Position numbers and translations under genes: made by a program | Part shown: positions 1-7,237 of the stretch, one piece after another | Layout: the number at the start of each line of letters is the position of its first letter | How positions within the stretch are numbered: the stretch's first letter is position 1 | The notes under the pieces: generated by a model | What the model was told of the DNA's origin: nothing | The model's database searches: none | What the model saw: the letters and a program-made list of their open reading frames with translations, nothing else | Source of the DNA: an uncultured Devosia sp. | Lineage (GTDB): Bacteria; Pseudomonadota; Alphaproteobacteria; Rhizobiales; Devosiaceae | DNA: 7,237 bases | Reading direction: 5' to 3' | Assembly (NCBI GenBank): GCA_913775215.1 | Contig: CAJYKO010000377.1 | Location: 1-7,237, forward strand

Positions 1-199
1 GGTGGTCCGCTAGAACCGACCGGCGATGCCCGCCCATCTGGCCGGGCGCCACCGAGCCCGTCAGCCGATAACGCCGGCTCCACTTGATGGCCGAGGACAC
101 CGAAACACCAAACCGGGACGCCGCCGCACGGCAGCTCTCCCCCGCCAACACCGCAGCCACAACACGTTCACGAAGATCAGTCGAAAGAGGTCCCGCCAT
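1..199 (-). CDS. IS630-family transposase, N-terminal part (runs off the left edge)
   Basis: The frame opens with ATG at 199-197 and stays open for 66 codons to the window edge. The product starts MAGPLSTDLRERVVAAVLAG and continues with a helix-turn-helix (about residues 20-45, including SRFGVSVSSAIKW) and then a basic GGHRRS stretch. This is the N-terminal DNA-binding half of rhizobial IS630 transposases. The DDE catalytic domain would lie beyond the window, so whether the enzyme is intact cannot be judged. The start is supported by a strong ribosome-binding site, AGGAGG at 214-209, nine bases upstream. The SD lies in the loop, and the first two bases of the ATG in the stem, of a perfect 10-bp inverted repeat. 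In the cell the protein would cut and rejoin the element's ends at TA targets. Confidence 0.82.
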   Translation of the reverse strand, partial: MAGPLSTDLRERVVAAVLAGESCRAAASRFGVSVSSAIKWSRRYRLTGSVAPGQMGGHRRSVLADH

Positions 200-227
200 T
201 GATGCTGGCCTCCTCTACAGCATCAAT
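198..227 (-). promoter_or_regulatory. Perfect inverted repeat enclosing the transposase ribosome-binding site and start
   Basis: ATTGATGCTG (198-207) and CAGCATCAAT (218-227) are perfect 10-bp reverse complements around a 10-base loop. Read in the transposase direction, the loop carries AGGAGG, and the 3' arm ends with the first two bases of the ATG. The RNA could therefore fold into a hairpin that partly hides the start codon. That the sequence is there is certain. A role in limiting transposase translation is inference, by analogy with other insertion sequences whose start sites are hidden in read-through transcripts. Confidence 0.6.
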
Positions 228-282
228 CTTGAATCACAAATCACCAGGAACTGGAATCCCCTGAATCAATTTCAAGGTGAAC

Positions 283-294
283 CGGTCTAGACCG
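283..294. repeat. 12-bp palindrome centred on the probable IS target TA
   Basis: CGGTCTAGACCG is a perfect palindrome whose centre is the TA at 288-289. The left half would be the tip of the IS630-like element. The right half encodes the last residues of the DUF2798 protein. It may be a preferred target site or a chance match of five bases between the element tip and the host flank. Confidence 0.5.
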
Positions 295-511
295 CGCGGG
301 GCTCGGCCGTCAGCATATTGGCGAGCTTGAATGAGAGCGGCGTCAGGATCTGGCTGACGATGAAGGCGATCGGCCAGGCGATGATGAAGTTTCTGGGCCA
401 GACAGCCAGCACGTCGGCGCCGAGGGCGATGAAGCCCATGATGCCTGACATGGACAGGGCCATGGAGAAGCTGATGAATACCTGCGCGAGAATGATGGTC
501 TTTTTGGACAT
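287..511 (-). CDS. DUF2798 family small membrane protein
   Basis: This encodes a 74-residue protein with almost nothing outside two hydrophobic helices (about residues 5-30 and 41-66). The second helix carries the NFIIAWPIAFIVSQILTPL stretch (41-59). The pairing of FISFSMALSMSG in helix 1 with AWPIAF and a late Pro in helix 2 matches the DUF2798 family, whose function is unknown. Its location should be the cytoplasmic membrane. The ATG at 511-509 was chosen because it begins the family-like region and has GGAG six bases upstream; the same frame stays open to 766, but that extension does not look like protein. The TAG stop lies in the CTAG at the inferred IS630 boundary, so its last base may come from the element. 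The length is normal for the family, so the gene is probably intact. It appears to be transcribed on its own, below the clpA terminator. Confidence 0.75.
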   Translation of the reverse strand: MSKKTIILAQVFISFSMALSMSGIMGFIALGADVLAVWPRNFIIAWPIAFIVSQILTPLSFKLANMLTAEPRAV

Positions 512-535
512 GGCCGGCTCCGTCACGAAGATAGT

Positions 536-559
536 CTGACGGAAGAAATTCCACGTCAG
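536..559. promoter_or_regulatory. Imperfect dyad upstream of the DUF2798 gene
   Basis: CTGACGGAA (536-544) and TTCC-AC-GTCAG (549-559) form a nine-pair dyad with a two-base bulge and a GAAA centre. It begins 24 bases upstream of the DUF2798 start codon. On the minus strand it overlaps a weak promoter-like pair, CTGACG and GACTAT, 17 bases apart. It could be a repressor operator or a leader hairpin. The symmetry is visible; the role is inferred. Confidence 0.35.
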
Positions 560-589
560 CACCACCTTCAAGGGTTTGAAGTTTGGTGC
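559..589. promoter_or_regulatory. Second dyad, adjoining the first, upstream of DUF2798
   Basis: GCACCA (559-564) pairs with TGGTGC (584-589), and inside it CTTCAA (566-571) pairs with TTGAAG (576-581) around GGGT. That makes 12 paired positions in 31 bases, and the dyad shares its first base with the dyad at 536-559. The inner CTTCAA-N4-TTGAAG resembles the short dyads bound by many dimeric regulators. No regulator gene is next to it, so any binding protein would act from elsewhere. Confidence 0.35.
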
Positions 590-814
590 CAGTGGGACGC
601 GTATGCGTCGAAACCGCATTGCTGCGGAGCCGGGATACCAACCGGCGACGTCTTTTCGGCTGGTCCGGTTTATGGAATGGCGCCTTGCCTGGCAAGCAGC
701 GCACGCGAATATCTGGTTTGCATAGAAATTGCTTACGCAAACCCGATTTTTCAGAGCAACGCACATATCGGGGCATTCGGCGCTGCGCGCTAAACCCTTC
801 TCGAAGGGAGAGGT
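590..814. other. Non-coding gap between DUF2798 and the clpA terminator
   Basis: Together with the two dyads this makes a 339-base stretch (512-850) without a convincing gene. Open frames cross it on both strands, but their products are Arg/Ser/Cys-rich and resemble no family I know. Short symmetries are present: TTGCC-T-GGCAA at 685-695, GGTTTGC at 715-721 facing GCAAACC at 737-743, and CCCTTC-TC-GAAGGG at 795-808. None has a T-run and position that make it a clear terminator, and none sits at a clear promoter. It may be remnant sequence or the distal control region of DUF2798. Confidence 0.4.
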
Positions 815-847
815 AAAGAAAAAGGCCGGGATCGCTCCCGGCCTTTT
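815..847 (-). terminator. Rho-independent terminator of the clpS-clpA operon
   Basis: A perfect 12-bp stem (820-831 with 836-847, core GGCCGGGA/TCCCGGCC) closes on a four-base loop that reads GCGA on the transcribed strand. It is followed on the minus strand by TTTTTCTTT (overlapping the base of the stem). It begins three bases after the clpA stop codon. Its A-run on the other side could also stop rightward transcription. Confidence 0.92.
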
Positions 848-850
848 GGT

Positions 851-3193
<2,343 letters not shown>

Positions 3194-3200
3194 ATGATGT

Positions 3201-3205
3201 TCCTA
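3201..3205 (-). promoter_or_regulatory. clpA ribosome-binding site overlapping the clpS stop codon
   Basis: On the minus strand the sequence reads TAGGA: TAG ends clpS (3205-3203) and AGGA (3204-3201) is the clpA Shine-Dalgarno, seven bases before the clpA ATG. The genes are nine bases apart. Ribosomes finishing clpS would sit directly on the clpA initiation site, which suggests translational coupling of adaptor and unfoldase. Confidence 0.7.
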
Positions 3206-3622
3206 TTGCTTTTCCATCACGCATTGCAGCGGATGCTGGTTCTTGCGTGCCGTATCCATCACGCGGGTCACCTTGGTCTCGGCGACCTCGTATGGATATA
3301 CGCCGCACTCACCCACACCCTTTTGGTGAACGTGCAGCATGATCTGCATTGCGTCTTCACGAGATTTGTTGAAGACGTCCTGCAAGACCAGAACGACGAA
3401 TTCCATCGGCGTGTAGTCGTCGTTGAGCAGCAGAACCCGGTAAAGGTTCGGCCGCTTGGTCTTGGGCCTCGTCTTGGTGACGGTGCCCGCTTCGAAGCCG
3501 CCTTCGCCATCCCTTTTGCGGCCTCCATCATCATCCTTGGGGCCGGCCACAAGCTTTCCGAGGGGCATCTTGAAGCCTTTGGCGGGACGGTTCGACAGAT
3601 GATGAGTGGTGGAAATGGTCAT
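3203..3622 (-). CDS. clpS: ClpS, N-degron adaptor for ClpAP
   Basis: ClpS captures proteins with bulky hydrophobic N-terminal residues and hands them to the ClpA N-domain; it can also block other ClpAP substrates. The core (about residues 59-137) is nearly canonical. It has the YRVLLLNDDYTPMEFV signature with N67, D68, D69 and M73, then LHVHQKGVG with H99. These are the residues that line the pocket for the N-terminal amino acid. AETKV and the HPLQC ending follow. The first 50 or so residues are a polar, probably disordered tail, matching the flexible N-terminal extension that enters the ClpA pore. The start is uncertain. ATG at 3622 lacks a good Shine-Dalgarno, whereas an internal ATG (Met19, 3568) has AAAGG seven bases upstream and would give 121 residues, closer to usual lengths. 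It is the first gene of the clpS-clpA operon. Confidence 0.96.
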   Translation of the reverse strand: MTISTTHHLSNRPAKGFKMPLGKLVAGPKDDDGGRKRDGEGGFEAGTVTKTRPKTKRPNLYRVLLLNDDYTPMEFVVLVLQDVFNKSREDAMQIMLHVHQKGVGECGVYPYEVAETKVTRVMDTARKNQHPLQCVMEKQ

Positions 3623-3669
3623 ATTGAATTGGGGTAACCGCAGAGGGAAGCGAAGCAGCTGGTCGACCC

Positions 3670-3699
3670 ATTATGTAAGCAAAAACTGGCCGCTGTTAA
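3670..3699 (-). promoter_or_regulatory. Candidate sigma-70-type promoter of clpS-clpA
   Basis: On the minus strand TTAACA (3699-3694) and CATAAT (3675-3670) are separated by 18 bases. This is close to the housekeeping consensus and would start transcription near 3663, about 40 bases before the first clpS ATG. I see no heat-shock sigma-32 type promoter nearby. Confidence 0.4.
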
Positions 3700-3719
3700 G
3701 GGGCTCACGTTCCCGAAAA

Positions 3720-3740
3720 GTTGAGCGCCATTATCTCAAC
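3720..3740. repeat. Short inverted repeat upstream of the clpS promoter
   Basis: GTTGAG (3720-3725) and CTCAAC (3735-3740) are perfect reverse complements nine bases apart. The pair lies about 20 bases beyond the candidate clpS -35 element, where an activator or repressor might bind. A role is not shown, and six-base arms can arise by chance. Confidence 0.3.
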
Positions 3741-3822
3741 TCCGACAAACCCTTCCGCAATGCATCCACCCGGAAACGGCGCGTGGCGAGATTGAGACTC
3801 TGAAACAGAAATCGTTCGCATT

Positions 3823-3859
3823 TTACGGATTCGTAACGTCGGACCCCTATGGTCTGACG
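3823..3859 (+). promoter_or_regulatory. Two adjoining dyads in the upstream region of the carboxypeptidase gene
   Basis: TTACG-GATT-CGTAA (3823-3836) is directly followed by CGTCGGACC-CCTAT-GGTCTGACG (3837-3859), a nine-pair stem if one G-U pair is allowed. They lie about 95 bases before the TTG start. The second would be a stable RNA hairpin if the transcript starts upstream. It has no T-run after it, so it is not a usual terminator. It could be an operator or leader structure. Confidence 0.35.
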
Positions 3860-3943
3860 AGAAGCACGATCTGGGTGGGGGCTCCTGATCTGCAAACCAT
3901 GTTTCAGTTGCGTACGGGCGTGTTGTGCCCGGTGAGTAGAGTT

Positions 3944-3957
3944 GGAGTTCAGGGTTG
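3944..3957 (+). promoter_or_regulatory. Ribosome-binding site and TTG start of the carboxypeptidase gene
   Basis: GGAG (3944-3947) stands seven bases before TTG (3955-3957). No in-frame ATG occurs before the signal peptide, so TTG is the most likely start. It gives a signal peptide of ordinary length with basic residues ahead of the hydrophobic core. Confidence 0.7.
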
Positions 3958-5523
3958 ACCTCTCAGGCCATAACCCCTTGGCGCGTTTCCCTTTATCGCG
4001 CCTTCGCCGCTATTGCCCTCGTCCTCGGGCTAAGCTTGCAGCTTGCGGCTCCGGCGCACGCCATCGAAAATCTCCGCAAGTATGCTGGTATCGTGGTCGA
4101 CGCGAAATCGGGCGAAGTGCTTTATGAGGAGCAGGGCGATAGCCGTCGCTATCCCGCATCCGTCACCAAGGTGATGACGCTCTACATTCTCTTTCAGGAA
4201 CTGCAGGCGGGCAATCTCAGCCTTTCGACCAAGATGACGGTGTCGAAGTTTGCCGCTTCGGCCGTGCCGACCAAGCTGGGTCTGCGCGCTGGTTCGACCA
4301 TTGCCGTGCAGGACGCGATCAAGTCTTTGGTGACGCTTTCGGCGAATGACATGGCCCGCGTAATCGCCGAGCATATCTCGGGCAGCGAAGCCAAGTTTGC
4401 CGAACGCATGACCGCAACGGCCCGCGCTATGGGCATGCGCAGCACGACCTACCGCAATGCCTCCGGCCTGCCCGATGGCGGCCAGGTCACCACCGTGCGC
4501 GACCAGGCGATCCTTGGGATCGCGATCTACCAGCACTTCCCGCAGTATTACGAATTCTTCCAGACCAAGTCCTTCAGCTATGGCGGCAAGACCTATGGCA
4601 ACCATAACCGGGTGCTCGGCTATATGGGAGCCGTCGATGGCATCAAGACCGGCTATATCAATGCCGCCGGTTCGAACCTGCTGACCGCTGCCCGTAAGGA
4701 CAACCGCCATATCGTCGTCGTCGCCTTCGGCTTCAACTCGGCCGGTTCGCGTGACGAAAAGGTGCGCCAGCTTGTTGCGGCCTATCTGCCCAAGGGGCGT
4801 CGCGGCGATTATCTGGCGCAGGCCATGGTTCCGCAGCCGGGCCGTCAGGGTAATTCCAACGTACAGGTTGCCGTGGCGCAGCCCGCCCAGCCGGTTTATG
4901 TGATGCCCATGCCCCTGCCCGGCTTCCGCCTTGCAGAACTCGCGCGTGCACAGCAGGGCGGCCAGCCGCAGGTTGTCGTTGCCAGCGCCGTGCCAATGCC
5001 CGCGCCTGTGCCAACCGACGTGAACCAGCAGGCCGCTGTGCAGGCTGCGGCCGTGCTCGCCGCGCCGACGCAGGCGCCAACGCCGGCTTATCCGAGCCAG
5101 GACATTATCGGCGCCTGGCTGAGCGACACCTATAACCTCGGCGCTCCGCCCTCTGCGCTTGGTTCGACCCGCGCTTCGGCGCCGCTTGAGCCGCCAGCCA
5201 ATGTCGGTGGTTCTGCGCCTGCCGAACAGCCGGTCGATCTCTTGACCAGCGGCACCGTGCAAACGGCAGGCCTCGAAGCGGGTGCGTGGATCGTCCAGAT
5301 CGGCGCCGGTCCTTCGGAAGATAGCGCCCGCGCCATGCTTTCCGATGCTGCGAGCAAGGTTGGCGGTCTTGGTGACTTCCGCTCATACGTCGAGCGGTTC
5401 GAGAAGAACGGCCAGATTTTCTTCCGTGCCCGTTTTGTCGGGTTCGGTGATCGCGACGACGCGACGACGATGTGCAATCGCCTCAAGGATGCCGATATGG
5501 CGTGCCTTGCGATGCAGGGCTGA
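3955..5523 (+). CDS. Secreted D-alanyl-D-alanine carboxypeptidase (S11 family) with C-terminal SPOR domain
   Basis: This low-molecular-weight penicillin-binding protein would remove the terminal D-Ala from peptidoglycan pentapeptides in the periplasm. Such genes are often called dac or dacF. The 522-residue product begins with a signal peptide (basic residues 10-15, hydrophobic core about 17-32, likely cleavage after AHA at 34-36). The catalytic domain (about 38-280) shows all three active-site motifs: SVTK (69-72, nucleophile S69 and K72), SAN (129-131) and KTG (231-233). A long Ala/Pro/Gln/Val-rich linker (about 290-440) leads to a SPOR domain (about 443-520, AWIVQIGAGPSEDSAR to the CLAM end). 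SPOR domains bind denuded glycan at the division septum, so the enzyme is probably directed there. The usual PBP5 C-terminal beta domain and membrane-anchoring helix are not evident. It is divergent from clpS, and the next gene starts 84 bases downstream. Confidence 0.95.
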   Translation: MTSQAITPWRVSLYRAFAAIALVLGLSLQLAAPAHAIENLRKYAGIVVDAKSGEVLYEEQGDSRRYPASVTKVMTLYILFQELQAGNLSLSTKMTVSKFAASAVPTKLGLRAGSTIAVQDAIKSLVTLSANDMARVIAEHISGSEAKFAERMTATARAMGMRSTTYRNASGLPDGGQVTTVRDQAILGIAIYQHFPQYYEFFQTKSFSYGGKTYGNHNRVLGYMGAVDGIKTGYINAAGSNLLTAARKDNRHIVVVAFGFNSAGSRDEKVRQLVAAYLPKGRRGDYLAQAMVPQPGRQGNSNVQVAVAQPAQPVYVMPMPLPGFRLAELARAQQGGQPQVVVASAVPMPAPVPTDVNQQAAVQAAAVLAAPTQAPTPAYPSQDIIGAWLSDTYNLGAPPSALGSTRASAPLEPPANVGGSAPAEQPVDLLTSGTVQTAGLEAGAWIVQIGAGPSEDSARAMLSDAASKVGGLGDFRSYVERFEKNGQIFFRARFVGFGDRDDATTMCNRLKDADMACLAMQG

Positions 5524-5607
5524 TGCCCCTCGAAGTTTCAGTGTGGCGGGCCTGTCGCCTGCCGCACCTTGTGTAAGCAGTTTGGTGCCTGTGTTTGGAG
5601 TAGCCCA

Positions 5608-5880
5608 ATGAGCGAACGCAATGCCTTGATTGAGCTTGCCAATTTTATCGGCCGCTCGCCCCTTTCGTCGCCAGACATGACCGCCAGGAACAAGGCGCTG
5701 TCGGGAATGACGGAACGGCTGCTGCCAAAGCAGCGTCGCTCGGTGGGCGACCTGATGAATGTGGTGCTGACTTTGTCGGCACGGACCAGGCGGATGGTTC
5801 AGGAGCCGGTCACTATCGATATCGACGTCTTTGCCCCTGGAGGGAAACGCGCGGTGTCGATGAAATTCGGACAGAAATGA
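5608..5880 (+). CDS. Conserved-looking 90-residue protein of unknown function
   Basis: I do not recognise this family. The 90-residue product has an N-terminal part that should be helical (about 1-65: ALIELANFIG, then MTERLLPKQRRSVGDLMNVVLTLSARTRRM) and a short C-terminal part with beta-type alternation (VTIDIDVFAP, then RAVSMKF). It has no signal peptide, membrane segment or metal-binding motif, and is rich in Arg and Lys, so it is probably cytoplasmic. ATG at 5608 was chosen because GGAG ends seven bases before it. A TTG at 5569 in the same frame would add 13 unconvincing residues. The gene is 84 bases after the carboxypeptidase, on the same strand and before a strong terminator, so the two may share a transcript. 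That does not establish a shared function. Confidence 0.75.
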   Translation: MSERNALIELANFIGRSPLSSPDMTARNKALSGMTERLLPKQRRSVGDLMNVVLTLSARTRRMVQEPVTIDIDVFAPGGKRAVSMKFGQK

Positions 5881-5881
5881 G

Positions 5882-5910
5882 AAAGGGCGCCTCGGGCGCC
5901 CTTTTTGTTT
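5882..5910 (+). terminator. Rho-independent terminator after the 90-residue gene
   Basis: AAAGGGCGCC (5882-5891) and GGCGCCCTTT (5895-5904) form a perfect 10-bp stem with a TCG loop, followed by a T-rich run to 5910. It starts one base after the TGA stop. The opposite strand also has T-rich sequence after the stem, so it may serve the convergent transporter gene as well. Confidence 0.93.
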
Positions 5911-5922
5911 GGGGGGCTCCCA

Positions 5923-7237
5923 TCAGACCAGCGCGACGATCTTCTTTTTCCGCCAGACGAAGTGGTACCAGGCGGCCTGGAGAAACATCATGCCGGTGAA
6001 GCTTGTGGCGTAGGCCACCCAGATGCCCGAAAGGCCGAGGCTGGTTTGGCTGAGCCAGACGGCGCCGGGCAGTTCGATAAAGAGGATGCCACCGAGGGAA
6101 AGCAGCATAGGGCCGTAGACCATGCCGCTTGCGCGCATCATGCCGGAAAATACCACGCCGAAGCCAAAGGGAATAATGGCCCAGAGGACGATGCGGAGCA
6201 GATGCTCAGTCAGTTCGATGACGCTGCGATCGGTAATGAAGAGCGCGACCAGATGCTCGCTGAAGAGATAAGCTAGGAGGACCAAGCCACCGGTGATGAT
6301 AAGGTTCATCATCAGGGCCGTGCGGGTAATTGCCTGAAGCTGATCGGTCCGGCTGGCACCGATGGCCTGGGCGCCAAAGATCGAGGTGGCGATGCCGATC
6401 GACATGGCGGGAAACTGCACATAGTTCAGCACCTGGTTCAGCGCACCATAGGCCGCCGTCGCGTTAGAGCCAAAGCGATTGACGAGGCCAACCACGACTA
6501 TGCCCGCGACCGAGGCGACGACCATCTGCAGGCCGGCCGGAACACCGAGTTTCAGGATGAGGCCGAGCAGAGTCAGGTCGGGCTTGAGGGAACGCAGGAG
6601 CTGGGCATCAGGCGCCAGCGGGAGTTTGCGGGCGCGCATATAGAAAAAGAGGAACGTCAGCACGACGACGAAGCCGGCTATGAACGCCCAGGCGGCGGAA
6701 TTGACGCCGAGTTGCGGCAGGCCCCACCAGCCCTGGATGAGGGCGGGCGTGAGGATGACGCCGACAATCATCGAGAGGACCAGCGAGAAGAGCGGGGTGA
6801 TGGTGTCCCCTACCCCGCGCAGGATCGATGTGATGATCAGGAAGATGAAAAAGCCCGGCATGCCGAGGAACATGATGCCACCATAGCCGATGGACGTATC
6901 GCGGATATTATCGGGCGCGCCGAGCAGCGACATGATGCTTTCGATCCACACGCCGCCGATGATGGCGACGATGAGGCCGAGCACAAAGGCTGTGGTGATC
7001 GTGGTGCCAGCGACCTGTTTGACACGATCGATGTTCCGCGCGCCCCAGGCCTGACCGATGAGGATGGTCGAGCCAGCCGAGAGGCCGATGATGAAGCTGA
7101 TCAGAAAAAAGAGGATCGGGAAGAAGGTGGCGAGGGAAGCCAGGGCATCAACGCCGATCATCTGACCGATGAAAATGGAATTGAAGGTACCGGACAAAGC
7201 CTGAAGAATATTCGAGGCCATGAGGGGCAATAGGAAG
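5923..7237 (-). CDS. MATE family efflux transporter (N-terminus beyond the right edge)
   Basis: MATE proteins are 12-helix inner-membrane antiporters that expel cationic drugs or metabolites in exchange for Na+ or H+. The frame is open from the window edge for 437 codons. The first residues read FLLPLMASNILQALSG, which in the family is part of helix 1, so the true start lies outside and only some 15-20 residues should be missing. Family features in both halves are clear: GQAWGAR after helix 2 (about 61-67 of the visible part), LRGVGDTITPL (139-149), the second-half counterpart FGAQAIGA (287-294) and MMRASG (366-371). About twelve hydrophobic segments are spread across the length, and the chain ends in a basic RKKK stretch. 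The substrate cannot be read from the sequence. The gene converges on the 90-residue gene with 42 bases between their stops. Confidence 0.94.
   Translation of the reverse strand, partial: FLLPLMASNILQALSGTFNSIFIGQMIGVDALASLATFFPILFFLISFIIGLSAGSTILIGQAWGARNIDRVKQVAGTTITTAFVLGLIVAIIGGVWIESIMSLLGAPDNIRDTSIGYGGIMFLGMPGFFIFLIITSILRGVGDTITPLFSLVLSMIVGVILTPALIQGWWGLPQLGVNSAAWAFIAGFVVVLTFLFFYMRARKLPLAPDAQLLRSLKPDLTLLGLILKLGVPAGLQMVVASVAGIVVVGLVNRFGSNATAAYGALNQVLNYVQFPAMSIGIATSIFGAQAIGASRTDQLQAITRTALMMNLIITGGLVLLAYLFSEHLVALFITDRSVIELTEHLLRIVLWAIIPFGFGVVFSGMMRASGMVYGPMLLSLGGILFIELPGAVWLSQTSLGLSGIWVAYATSFTGMMFLQAAWYHFVWRKKKIVALV

Larger units (their letters stand above)
1..289 (-). mobile_element. Partial IS630-family insertion sequence, 5' end
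   Basis: This is the transposase-start end of an IS630-like element. The rest lies beyond the left edge. Identification rests on the reading frame at 1-199, whose product begins like an IS630 transposase. The outer boundary is inferred. IS630 elements belong to the Tc1/mariner-like group, insert at TA (often within CTAG) and duplicate it. A CTAG occurs at 287-290, exactly where the neighbouring DUF2798 gene stops, so the TA at 288-289 is the likely target duplication. Between the transposase start and this boundary, TGAATCA occurs twice in direct orientation (230-236 and 262-268), possibly as transposase contacts. The opposite terminal repeat is not in view, so the terminal repeat itself cannot be verified. 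Confidence 0.72.
3623..3954. other. Divergent intergenic control region between clpS and the carboxypeptidase gene
   Basis: This 332-base region separates two outward-facing genes and must hold both promoters. A plausible clpS promoter lies at 3670-3699 on the minus strand. No equally good -35/-10 pair is visible for the rightward gene; TTGAGA around 3792 has no matching -10 at the right spacing. Three short dyads (3720-3740, 3823-3836 and 3837-3859) are listed separately. I see no RNA gene and no convincing small open frame. Confidence 0.55.

Noticed and set aside
84..290. Plus-strand 68-codon frame inside the IS end
   Set aside because: It is antisense to the transposase start and has no recognisable domain or ribosome-binding site.
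715..750. Possible plus-strand terminator (GGTTTGC/GCAAACC followed by a T-run)
   Set aside because: The loop is 15 bases, the stem only seven pairs, and no plus-strand gene ends upstream of it.
512..766. In-frame 85-residue N-terminal extension of the DUF2798 protein
   Set aside because: The extension is Cys/Arg-rich with no family resemblance. The ATG at 511 has its own Shine-Dalgarno and gives the usual length, and the dyads at 536-589 suggest a control region instead.
583..816. 77-codon plus-strand frame in the gap before the clpA terminator
   Set aside because: Arg/Ser-rich composition, no clear ribosome-binding site, and it begins inside a dyad. It looks like chance.
4030..5262. 410-codon minus-strand frame opposite the carboxypeptidase gene
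   Set aside because: The plus-strand gene has signal peptide, three active-site motifs and a SPOR domain. The antisense product is His/Arg/Gly-rich with no recognisable domain.
5543..5567. Imperfect hairpin between the carboxypeptidase and the 90-residue gene
   Set aside because: The stem needs several bulges and has no T-run, so I do not call it a terminator. It does not argue against co-transcription.
6712..7233. 173-codon plus-strand frame opposite the MATE transporter gene
   Set aside because: The product is a run of Asp/Glu/Arg/Ala typical of the complement of membrane-protein codons. The MATE reading is unambiguous.

Overview
The window looks like the chromosome of an alphaproteobacterium, most likely of the order Hyphomicrobiales (Rhizobiales). 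The evidence is the high-GC codon use, the divergent clpS-clpA and D,D-carboxypeptidase arrangement, the typical alphaproteobacterial ClpS core, and a penicillin-binding carboxypeptidase that ends in a SPOR domain. A Devosia-like genus would fit, but no marker here settles it.

Layout from left to right. Positions 1 to about 289 are one end of an IS630-family insertion sequence. Its transposase reads leftwards out of the window, and its start codon sits in a perfect inverted repeat. The element abuts, and probably touches the stop codon of, a small two-helix membrane protein of the DUF2798 type (287-511, minus). Upstream of that gene lie two adjacent dyad symmetries and about 250 bases with no convincing gene. 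A strong rho-independent terminator (815-847) closes the clpS-clpA operon, which is transcribed leftwards: clpS (3203-3622) is the N-degron adaptor and clpA (851-3193) is the AAA+ unfoldase that feeds the ClpP protease. The clpS stop codon overlaps the clpA ribosome-binding site.

A 332-base divergent control region (3623-3954) separates clpS from a rightward gene with a TTG start (3955-5523). That gene encodes a secreted D-alanyl-D-alanine carboxypeptidase with a C-terminal SPOR domain. It is followed by an unrecognised 90-residue protein (5608-5880) and a strong terminator (5882-5910). A MATE-family efflux transporter (5923-7237, minus) converges on this terminator, and its N-terminus runs off the right edge.

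Most of the window is ordinary housekeeping: regulated proteolysis, cell-wall trimming at the septum, and efflux. I found no undescribed multi-gene system. The points worth a second look are the IS630 boundary and its start-codon hairpin, the dyads upstream of DUF2798, the unrecognised 90-residue protein, and the structured leader of the carboxypeptidase gene.
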